A stretch of DNA of 6,091 nt from Terriglobales bacterium (GTDB lineage: Bacteria; Acidobacteriota; Terriglobia; Terriglobales; Acidobacteriaceae): the NCBI GenBank assembly GCA_019241735.1, contig JAFAWN010000426.1, positions 1 to 6,091 on the forward strand. Reading direction: 5' to 3'. Positions 1 through 5,475 of this stretch are shown here, one piece after another. Below the pieces are notes generated by a model that saw only the letters and a program-made list of their open reading frames with translations, searched no databases and had not been told where the DNA came from. The position numbers and the translations under genes were made by a program. Position 1 is the stretch's first letter; every line of letters begins with the position of its first letter.

Positions 1-1446
1 ACACAGGAAAATCTGCGCGCTCAACTCGACAAAGATACCGGCAAGATTCGCGCCTACGCGGTGAAGATGGTAGTCGAGACCCCGGAGCAGGTTGAAGACC
101 CCGTCCTGCAAGTCACTCTCGATGACGCTCGCAAGGTTGATCCCGCCATCGAAGTGGGTGGAGAGCTGGAGATTCCCAAGGTCACCGAAGGAATTCTCGG
201 CCGCATCGCTGCGCAGCTCGCCAAGCAGGTGATCTTCCAGAAGGTGCGCGAGGCCGAGCGCGATACTGTTTATAACGACTACATCGGCCGCGTCAATGAG
301 ATCGTGAATGCCACGGTCAAACGCATTGAGGGGCCGGACGTTATTTTCGAGCTTGGCAAAACCGAGGCGCGCATGCCGCGCAAGGAGCAATCCCGCCTGG
401 AGTCGTTCGCCATTGGGGAACGCGTGCGGGTTGTAATCGCCCGCGTGGAAAAAGCCTCTAAAGGCCCTGGCGTAGTCGTCTCTCGCGCAGTCCCAGAGTT
501 GGTCCAGCATCTGTTCCAGACCGAAGTCCCTGAAATTTACGATGGAACGGTTGTCATCCGCGCCATCGCCCGTGAAGCCGGCGAACGCACCAAGATTGCG
601 GTCATGTCGAAAGACAAAGACGTGGATGCGGTGGGCGCATGCGTCGGCATGAAAGGCATGCGGGTGCAGTCCATCATTCGCGAGCTGCGCGGCGAAAAAA
701 TCGACATCATCGAGTACCACGAAGATGCCGTAACCTTCGCCGAGAAGGCGCTGCAGCCCGCGAAAGTCAGCCGTGTCACCGTTGTTGATTCCGCCGACAA
801 GCACCTGGAGGTTGTGGTTGACGATAGCCAGCTGTCGCTTGCCATCGGGAAGAAGGGCCAGAACGTCCGCCTGGCCGCCAAGCTCCTGGGCTGGAAGATC
901 GACATCAAGAGCGAAGAAGAAAAGCGGCAGGAAGTGGAACAAGAGATGTCGAGGCTGGTCGGCGCGGCTCCTACTCCTCTGGCGGAAGTCCCGGGACTGG
1001 GTGAAGGCCTGGTGGAAAAACTGAATGCCGCGGGCGTCACCAGCGTCGAGGCCCTGGCTGATATGACCCCCGAACAGCTTGAGGCGATCGAGGGAATTGG
1101 CCCCAAGACCGTGGAAAAAATCAGCCTCGCAGTCAATAATTACTTCTCCAGCCTGGATGCGGCGCAAGCCGCAGAAGGCTTGCCCGAAGGTGAAGTCGCG
1201 GAAGCAGCGGAAGCAACCTCAGAGGCCGAAGCAACAATGGGGAGCGAAGCTGTAATCGACGACTCCGCAGTTGATGAATCTGCAGGCGAAGAGACTATTG
1301 ACGCAGGCCCGTCAACAGACGTCGATCAGGTTGAAACTGCTCGCAACGGAGCTGATTCACTTGCAGAGGACGCGCTCACGGGCGAAGAGCTACCACCCGA
1401 GTTGCCGGTCGAGGACGATAAAGAAATACCTGAGACCGAGAAATAA
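1..1446 (+). CDS. nusA: Transcription termination/antitermination factor NusA (5' partial)
   Basis: NusA binds RNA polymerase and nascent RNA and modulates pausing, intrinsic termination and antitermination. The frame is open from base 1 with no stop, and its first residues (ENLRAQLDKDTGKIRAYA) align with the end of the first NusA N-terminal subdomain, so roughly 40 residues are missing upstream; the GTG at 61 is an internal Val codon. Numbering from base 1, 481 residues are visible: rest of the N-terminal domain to about 95 (AKQVIFQKVREAERD is typical), S1 domain about 98-162, KH1 about 163-245 with GACVGMKGMR at 212-221, and KH2 about 246-310 with the GKKG loop at 283-286. A paired helix-hairpin-helix segment follows at about 328-385 (VPGLGEGL, IEGIGPKT). 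The last 96 residues (386-481) are low-complexity and acidic, with 31 Asp/Glu against 3 Lys/Arg, in place of the E. coli AR1/AR2 repeats. The stop is TAA at 1444-1446. It is the first visible gene of the operon; rimP would be expected upstream, outside the window. Family assignment is very secure. Confidence 0.97.
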   Translation, partial: TQENLRAQLDKDTGKIRAYAVKMVVETPEQVEDPVLQVTLDDARKVDPAIEVGGELEIPKVTEGILGRIAAQLAKQVIFQKVREAERDTVYNDYIGRVNEIVNATVKRIEGPDVIFELGKTEARMPRKEQSRLESFAIGERVRVVIARVEKASKGPGVVVSRAVPELVQHLFQTEVPEIYDGTVVIRAIAREAGERTKIAVMSKDKDVDAVGACVGMKGMRVQSIIRELRGEKIDIIEYHEDAVTFAEKALQPAKVSRVTVVDSADKHLEVVVDDSQLSLAIGKKGQNVRLAAKLLGWKIDIKSEEEKRQEVEQEMSRLVGAAPTPLAEVPGLGEGLVEKLNAAGVTSVEALADMTPEQLEAIEGIGPKTVEKISLAVNNYFSSLDAAQAAEGLPEGEVAEAAEATSEAEATMGSEAVIDDSAVDESAGEETIDAGPSTDVDQVETARNGADSLAEDALTGEELPPELPVEDDKEIPETEK

Positions 1447-1525
1447 GGGAATAGTTCGCTCAAGGTTTTGTTAATTGTTGGATAACACCACCGTGAGGTT
1501 GATATGAAGACTTAACGGGCGTTTT

Positions 1526-1530
1526 GGAGG
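1526..1530 (+). promoter_or_regulatory. Ribosome binding site of infB
   Basis: GGAGG lies 12 bases before the ATG at 1543. The match to the anti-Shine-Dalgarno sequence is strong although the spacing is longer than the usual 5-9 bases. It supports ATG 1543 as the infB start, as does the immediate beginning of an IF2_N domain (SKIRINDLARELEV). Confidence 0.7.
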
Positions 1531-1542
1531 AAAGAAGCGCGG

Positions 1543-4419
1543 ATGAGTAAGATTCGAATTAACGATCTAGCGAGAGAATTAGAAGTCAAAAGCAGGGCGA
1601 TTCTTGATTCCCTTACCGAAGTCGGAATCACTGAGAAGAAAACTCATTCCAGTTCTCTCGAAGACCACGAAGCGGATAAGGTCCGAAAGTATTTCCGTGC
1701 CGCCAGCGATGCGCAAACCGCAAGCAAGTCCTCGCGCCCCAGCCGCACTGAAGCGGAAGAAATTAAGACCAAGATTGATCTTTCCAACATATCCCGCCCC
1801 GGGGATGTGCTCAATGCAATCCGCAAGCAACAAGCGCCATCCTCCACAGTCTCCGACGCAAGAGTGGAGACAAAGCCATCTGCGACCGCAGCGCCTCCAG
1901 CTTCACCCTCCGCGCCTGGTTCTTCTGCGGCTCAGCCGCCGACGCCGCCCGCACGTTTTGTAGTTCCGAGCACAACTGCTAGGCCGACGTTCACGGTGCC
2001 AGCGCCTCCACCAGTTAAACCGCGCACACCAGAACCTGCGCCGCCTTCTGCGCGCACGACTCCCCTTTCGGCTCCGACATCGCCCGCCGCCACACTACCT
2101 TCAGCTTCCAATGCGGCGCCGCCGGTTAGTGCCCCAAAACCGCCAGTGGTTTCTCCTGGTGCACCGATTGCCGTTCGCCCTCAGCCACCGCTGCCCCGCA
2201 TGATCGTTCCGCAGACTGGCCCGCGGCCGGTCTACAAAGCGCCGATCCGCAGCGCGCCGCCGGCGGCTCCGACTGCCACCGCATCTACGCCGCAAGCGGG
2301 TGCGCCATTGCGGCCCGCTCCGGGAAGGCCGGTACCAGGTCAGCCAATCTTTCAACGCCGTCCGCCGGTCGCTCCAGCCGGAAGACCAACACTGCGCCCC
2401 GGCGAGCGCAGGCCAATGCACCCAACCCGCCAGTCGCCGACCGGAACGCGTCCGATGGGCGTTGGTCCAGGTTTGCCTCCCGGCCCCGCCCGTCCCGGCA
2501 GCCGCCCGGGAGGGCCATCACGGCGTCCGGGTCAACGGTACGTTCCGCGCGGGGTGAAGGAAGGCCCGATGAAGGGCTACGTGCCTCCGCCGCGGCTGTC
2601 GCTGTCGAATGAGCCGCAGCCGATCACGCGGACCATCACTATTACCGAAGGCATCAGCGTGAAGGACCTAGCGGAGAAGCTCGACATCCGCGCCAAAGAT
2701 TTAATCGCCCGCCTGCTCGCCCGCGGAGTTTTCGCCACTATCAATCAGACCCTCGATACCGAGCTGGCCAGCGAGATGTCGCGTTTCTTCGGAGCGGACA
2801 CCAACGTGATCAGCTTTGAAGAGCAGGCCGCAAAGGACGTTTCTGAATCCACTGCAGGCGAAGAAGGCCCAACCAGCGAAGGAGTCCCGCGTCCCCCGGT
2901 GGTGACCATCATGGGCCACGTGGATCACGGAAAAACCACGCTGCTGGATTCCATCCGTTTGACAAACGTAGCCGGGGGCGAAGCTGGTGGCATCACACAG
3001 CACATTGGAGCTTATAAGGTCACCATTCAGGATAAGAATTCTCCCGCCTTTGGCCGTCAGATCGTCTTCCTCGACACCCCTGGTCACGAGGCGTTTACCC
3101 GCATGCGCTCGCGCGGCGCTAAAGCCACAGACATTGTTGTCTTAGTCGTTGCCGCAGACGACGGCGTCATGCCCCAGACCATCGAAGCGATCGATCACGC
3201 GCACGCCGCCGAAGTTCCTATTATTGTGGCGGTCAACAAAATCGATAAGCCCGACGCATTGCCGGACAGGGTGAAGAAGCAACTTGGCGACCGCGGCCTC
3301 GTACCCGAAGACTGGGGAGGCACCACGGTTTTTGTCGATGTTTCCGCCAAACAAAAAACCAATCTAAATCTGCTGATGGAAATGATCTGCCTAGTCGCGG
3401 ATTTGGAGGATCTCAAAGCATCTCCAGACCGCCCGGCCAGCGGCGTCGTGCTCGAAGCCAAACTTGATCGCGGACGCGGCCCCGTTGCTACCGTGTTGGT
3501 ACAGAACGGCACACTCCATACCGGCGACAACTTCGTAGTCGGCAACGTATACGGCAAAGTGCGCGCCATGTTCGACGATCGCGGCGCCGCGCTCGAAGAA
3601 GCGCCTCCCTCCACCCCCGTCGAGATCCTCGGCATGGAAGGGCTGCCCCAAGCGGGCGACCAGTTTGTAATGGTCGCCGACCGTGACAAAGCGCGTGGCA
3701 TCTCCGAGCACCGCGAGCAGAAATTCCGCGAAGCTACCCTGGCCAAGAGCTCGCGCGTTTCACTCGAAGGCCTTGCGGAGCAATTGAAAACTGCCGGCCT
3801 GAAGGAACTGAACATCATCCTCAAGGCCGACGTCGGTGGATCAGTCGAAGTGCTGACCGATCTACTGTCCCGGCTATCCAACGATAAAGTTCGCCTGAAG
3901 GTGCTGCGCTCCGGTGTCGGTGCGATTACGGAAACCGATGTGCTGCTGGCGTCGGCATCTAACGCCATTATTATCGGCTTCAACGTACGTCCGGAACGCA
4001 AAGCCCAGGAAATCGCCGAGCAGGAAAAAGTCGACATCCGCCTGCACTCGATCATTTATCAGCTCCAGGACGAAATCAAGCGCGCCATGACCGGCCTGCT
4101 CGAGCCCACCATCAAGGAAACTTATCAGGGACGCGCCGAGGTCCGCGACACCTTCCGCATTCCAAAGGTTGGAACCATTGCCGGCTGCTCTGTGAGCGAT
4201 GGTCTGATCAAGCGCGACTCAGAAGTCCGGTTGCTGCGCGACAATGTCGTCGTCTTCACCGGTAAAGTGGGGTCGCTGCGCCGCTTCAAAGATGACGCCA
4301 GCGAGGTCCGCAAAGGCATGGAGTGCGGTATCTCCATCGCTAACTACGGTGACATTAAAGTCGGCGACATAATAGAAGCGTTCGCGACCGAGCGCGTGGC
4401 GGCCGAAGCCATCGCTTAA
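1543..4419 (+). CDS. infB: Translation initiation factor IF-2
   Basis: IF2 is the GTPase that recruits formyl-Met-tRNA to the 30S subunit and promotes 50S joining. The protein is 958 residues, longer than E. coli IF2 (890) because of its linker. Residues 2-55 form an IF2_N domain. About 90-250 are Pro/Ala/Ser/Thr-rich and 257-345 are Arg/Gly/Pro-rich (16 Arg, 2 Lys, 2 acidic), both probably disordered. A second IF2_N domain spans about 360-430. The G domain follows: G1 GHVDHGKTT at 458-466, the conserved GGITQHIGAY switch segment at 482-491, G3 DTPGH at 511-515, G4 NKID at 565-568, and G5 SAK at 601-603. Next come a beta-barrel domain (about 635-730), domain 3 (about 750-850) and the fMet-tRNA-binding C-terminal domain with VGTIAGC at 876-882 and MECG at 926-929. 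All nucleotide-binding motifs are intact. It starts 96 bases after nusA, without ylxR or ylxQ in between, and probably shares its transcript. Confidence 0.98.
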   Translation: MSKIRINDLARELEVKSRAILDSLTEVGITEKKTHSSSLEDHEADKVRKYFRAASDAQTASKSSRPSRTEAEEIKTKIDLSNISRPGDVLNAIRKQQAPSSTVSDARVETKPSATAAPPASPSAPGSSAAQPPTPPARFVVPSTTARPTFTVPAPPPVKPRTPEPAPPSARTTPLSAPTSPAATLPSASNAAPPVSAPKPPVVSPGAPIAVRPQPPLPRMIVPQTGPRPVYKAPIRSAPPAAPTATASTPQAGAPLRPAPGRPVPGQPIFQRRPPVAPAGRPTLRPGERRPMHPTRQSPTGTRPMGVGPGLPPGPARPGSRPGGPSRRPGQRYVPRGVKEGPMKGYVPPPRLSLSNEPQPITRTITITEGISVKDLAEKLDIRAKDLIARLLARGVFATINQTLDTELASEMSRFFGADTNVISFEEQAAKDVSESTAGEEGPTSEGVPRPPVVTIMGHVDHGKTTLLDSIRLTNVAGGEAGGITQHIGAYKVTIQDKNSPAFGRQIVFLDTPGHEAFTRMRSRGAKATDIVVLVVAADDGVMPQTIEAIDHAHAAEVPIIVAVNKIDKPDALPDRVKKQLGDRGLVPEDWGGTTVFVDVSAKQKTNLNLLMEMICLVADLEDLKASPDRPASGVVLEAKLDRGRGPVATVLVQNGTLHTGDNFVVGNVYGKVRAMFDDRGAALEEAPPSTPVEILGMEGLPQAGDQFVMVADRDKARGISEHREQKFREATLAKSSRVSLEGLAEQLKTAGLKELNIILKADVGGSVEVLTDLLSRLSNDKVRLKVLRSGVGAITETDVLLASASNAIIIGFNVRPERKAQEIAEQEKVDIRLHSIIYQLQDEIKRAMTGLLEPTIKETYQGRAEVRDTFRIPKVGTIAGCSVSDGLIKRDSEVRLLRDNVVVFTGKVGSLRRFKDDASEVRKGMECGISIANYGDIKVGDIIEAFATERVAAEAIA
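2557..2571 (+). promoter_or_regulatory. Possible internal translation start inside infB (Met343)
   Basis: The purine-rich AAGGAAGG at 2557-2564 precedes an in-frame ATG at 2569-2571 (Met343), 4 bases after the second AAGG or 8 after the first. Met343 sits between the Arg/Gly/Pro-rich linker and the second IF2_N domain, so initiation here would give a 616-residue IF2 with all folded core domains. E. coli infB is known to make shorter IF2 forms from internal in-frame starts. That this site is used is inference; a purine run can arise by chance from Lys/Glu/Gly codons. Confidence 0.3.
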
Positions 4420-4432
4420 GCGCATGCCGCGT

Positions 4433-4461
4433 CGCCGCGATTTCTTAATCAAGTGACGGCG
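4433..4461 (+). other. Imperfect stem-loop 3' of infB
   Basis: CGCCG at 4433-4437 is complementary to CGGCG at 4457-4461. Inside them GATT (4439-4442) pairs with AATC (4447-4450) around a TCTT loop, leaving an asymmetric internal loop. It begins 13 bases after the infB stop. No run of T follows, so it is not a standard intrinsic terminator; an RNA processing or stability element is possible, as is chance. Confidence 0.3.
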
Positions 4462-4469
4462 CGATTGCG

Positions 4470-4489
4470 AGGACTTGCCAGCCAGTCCT
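4470..4489 (+). other. Small 6-bp stem-loop before the DUF503 gene
   Basis: AGGACT (4470-4475) and AGTCCT (4484-4489) are perfect reverse complements separated by an 8-base loop. A flanking G/T pair could extend the stem by one. Only TT and then CC follow, so there is no terminator tract. It lies 39 bases upstream of ATG 4529, in a spacer with no recognisable Shine-Dalgarno sequence. Function unknown; the short stem could be accidental. Confidence 0.25.
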
Positions 4490-4528
4490 TTCCGGAGCCA
4501 CTATTGATAATCGCCAATCCTCCAATTC

Positions 4529-4816
4529 ATGATCGCCTTCTTGACCCTCGAAGTGCGCATCGAAGCTGCCAAATCGCTCAAAGATAAGCGGCAGGTGGTC
4601 CGCAGTCTGAAAGACCGCCTGCGCGCCAGCTTCAACGTGTCGGTCGCCGAACTCGAGCCAAGCAGCCTGTGGAACCACGCCACCCTGGGAGTGGTGAGCG
4701 TCTCAGATTCCAAAGACTACCTGGATGGGTTGATGAAACATGTCGAGCGGTTGGCAAGCCGCATTGCCAACAACGGCGGCGCGGAGATCGCCGATTCTTT
4801 CCTGGATTTTTTGTAG
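4529..4816 (+). CDS. ylxP: DUF503 (YlxP-like) family protein
   Basis: This 95-residue protein has the DUF503 signature: a hydrophobic first strand (MIAFLTLEVRI), the SLKDKRQVVRSLKDRLR block at residues 16-30, FNVSVAELE at 35-43, and LWNHATLGVVSVS at 47-59, followed by a C-terminal helix. Family members are about 90-100 residues and are expected to adopt a small ferredoxin-like alpha/beta fold. They are often encoded beside infB and rbfA, which suggests a link to ribosome or translation work, but the biochemical role is not established. ATG 4529 is the first usable start, because an in-frame TAA lies at 4508-4510. No Shine-Dalgarno sequence precedes it, so initiation may depend on coupling, on spacer RNA structure, or on a weak site. 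Stop is TAG at 4814-4816. It lies 109 bases after infB and 218 bases before rbfA. The symbol is by family resemblance. Confidence 0.88.
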   Translation: MIAFLTLEVRIEAAKSLKDKRQVVRSLKDRLRASFNVSVAELEPSSLWNHATLGVVSVSDSKDYLDGLMKHVERLASRIANNGGAEIADSFLDFL

Positions 4817-4886
4817 ATTTACTGCGGGAACAGGCGAATTAACCTTTTTTGCTTCTATATCCAGAATAGCAAACTGCGCACGGTAA

Positions 4887-5003
4887 ATGGGACACGTTAA
4901 GGAGATTTTTATTGCCTGCGCTGTGAGCAACTTGCGCGGATTTCGACCTCGGAAGGGGCTTGACAAGATTCGCCGGATCATCGATGGCGCTTACTTTTTC
5001 TGA
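4887..5003 (+). CDS. Possible 38-residue small ORF in the DUF503-rbfA spacer
   Basis: An ATG at 4887, directly after an in-frame TAA (4884-4886), opens 38 codons ending at TGA 5001-5003. The predicted peptide begins MGHVKEIFIACAVSNL, with a short hydrophobic stretch, and continues with an Arg/Lys-rich half (RGFRPRKGLDKIRRIIDGA). No good ribosome binding site precedes the ATG. A strong AAGGAG (4899-4904) lies inside the frame and is properly spaced for an ATT codon at 4911 in the same frame, or for a TTG at 4912 that would give only four codons. I do not recognise a family. An ORF of this length can arise by chance; it could also be a decayed gene end or simply untranslated leader. Confidence 0.15.
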   Translation: MGHVKEIFIACAVSNLRGFRPRKGLDKIRRIIDGAYFF

Positions 5004-5009
5004 TATTCT
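4981..5009 (+). promoter_or_regulatory. Candidate extended -10 promoter for rbfA
   Basis: TGATATTCT at 5001-5009 matches an extended -10 element (TG, one base, then TATTCT, four of six to TATAAT). At 17-bp spacing the -35 position holds TCGATG (4981-4986), three of six to TTGACA, which is weak as expected for an extended -10 promoter. Transcription would begin around 5015-5017, giving a leader of about 20 bases that contains the rbfA ribosome binding site. A perfect TTGACA at 4960-4965 lies too far upstream (38 bases) to pair with this -10. The promoter would let rbfA be expressed apart from infB. Confidence 0.4.
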
Positions 5010-5022
5010 CAACTTTTTCTCC

Positions 5023-5027
5023 GAGGG
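5023..5027 (+). promoter_or_regulatory. Ribosome binding site of rbfA
   Basis: GAGGG ends 7 bases before the GTG at 5035, an ideal spacing. This settles the choice of the non-ATG start: there is no ATG near the N-terminus of the RbfA domain, and the GTG gives the expected EKRGVKYHRERLG beginning. Confidence 0.75.
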
Positions 5028-5034
5028 ATAACCA

Positions 5035-5397
5035 GTGGAAAAGCGCGGGGTCAAATACCATCGGGAACGCCTGGGACAAGCCTTGCGCGAGGAAATTGAA
5101 ACCATCCTCGAAGGCGAATTGGGGGATCCGCGGGTAGGTTTAGTCAACGTCAACAGCGTAGACCTGGCCGGAGACTCTCGCTCGGCGCGGATTTTTGTAA
5201 ATGTCGAAGGCGACGACGCCGAGGCTGAGCGCACGCTCCAGGGCTTAACCTCGGCTTGCGGATTCATTCGTCGTGCGGTGGCCGACCGCCTGCACTTGCG
5301 TCGACCGCCGGAATTATTTTTTCAAGTGGATCGATCCGGCCAGTATGCTGCAAGAATTGATGAACTTCTAACCCGCTCAAAGAAGAGAAATCGCTAG
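5035..5397 (+). CDS. rbfA: 30S ribosome-binding factor RbfA
   Basis: RbfA binds the immature 30S subunit near the 5' end of 16S rRNA and is needed for late 16S processing and cold adaptation. The 120-residue product has the normal family length and a single KH-type domain: N-terminal helix with RERLGQALREEIETIL (10-25), the DPR motif at 31-33, strand VNVNSVDLAGD (37-47), ARIFVNV (51-57), the characteristic AxG kink as ACG at 74-76 followed by FIRR, and LHLRRPPELFFQVDRS (86-101). The short C-terminal tail is basic (RSKKRNR). Translation begins at GTG 5035 with a well-placed GAGGG; the stop is TAG at 5395-5397. Its place downstream of infB is classical, but the 218-base gap and a candidate promoter suggest at least partly separate expression. 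truB, often next, is absent here. Confidence 0.95.
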   Translation: MEKRGVKYHRERLGQALREEIETILEGELGDPRVGLVNVNSVDLAGDSRSARIFVNVEGDDAEAERTLQGLTSACGFIRRAVADRLHLRRPPELFFQVDRSGQYAARIDELLTRSKKRNR

Positions 5398-5413
5398 GTA
5401 TTTCCGCACTCCC

Positions 5414-5443
5414 CGATGAAAAACAAAGCTGATAGTTTCATCG
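5414..5443 (+). repeat. 8-bp inverted repeat between rbfA and the glycosyltransferase gene
   Basis: CGATGAAA (5414-5421) and TTTCATCG (5436-5443) are exact reverse complements with a 14-base spacer. As RNA it would form an 8-bp, mostly A-U stem that buries the ATG at 5416. It has no following T run, so it does not look like an intrinsic terminator. As DNA it could be an operator half-site pair. It lies 17 bases after the rbfA stop, which would fit a regulatory boundary between the ribosome genes and the envelope gene. Function is inferred only from position and symmetry. Confidence 0.35.
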
Positions 5444-5475
5444 ATAAGCAGCCTAAGTCCTCGAGACTGCCTTGA
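5416..5475 (+). CDS. Possible 19-codon upstream ORF overlapping the next start
   Basis: ATG 5416 opens a 19-codon frame (MKNKADSFIDKQPKSSRLP) that stops at TGA 5473-5475. The stop overlaps the proposed TTG start of the glycosyltransferase (TTG 5472-5474) in a TTGA arrangement like the ATGA overlaps of translationally coupled genes. There is no clear ribosome binding site for the ATG, and the ATG lies within the left arm of the inverted repeat. It resembles no family known to me. It may be a coupling leader peptide or a chance reading frame. Confidence 0.2.
   Translation: MKNKADSFIDKQPKSSRLP

Noticed and set aside
61..63. GTG as the start of nusA
   Set aside because: The frame is open to base 1 and the residues before it match the NusA N-terminal domain, so this is an internal Val codon of a gene cut by the window edge.
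537..1136. Minus-strand open frame of 199 codons within nusA
   Set aside because: It is antisense to the conserved KH and helix-hairpin-helix domains, low in complexity, and matches no family I know.
1476..1506. Promoter-like TTGGAT and TGATAT in the nusA-infB spacer
   Set aside because: The matches to both hexamers are poor (about three of six in the -10), and infB is expected to be co-transcribed with nusA.
2101..2557. Several overlapping open frames on both strands across the infB linker
   Set aside because: They reflect the Pro/Arg/Gly-rich GC-biased linker. The IF2 frame is continuous and framed by conserved domains on both sides.
3195..4055. Long open frame of 286 codons on the minus strand within infB
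   Set aside because: It lies antisense to the highly conserved IF2 G and C-terminal domains, has Ser/Arg-rich composition typical of a mirror frame in GC-rich DNA, and shows no recognisable domain.
4424..4456. Ten-codon ORF just after infB (MPRRRDFLIK)
   Set aside because: It has no ribosome binding site, is very short, and overlaps the stem-loop; nothing separates it from chance.
4845..4850. T6 run after the DUF503 gene as an intrinsic terminator
   Set aside because: No GC-rich stem precedes it; only a trivial CTG/CAG pairing is present.
4986..5000. Possible sigma-54 type element (TGGCGC followed by a T-rich stretch)
   Set aside because: The GC dinucleotide required at the -12 position is missing.
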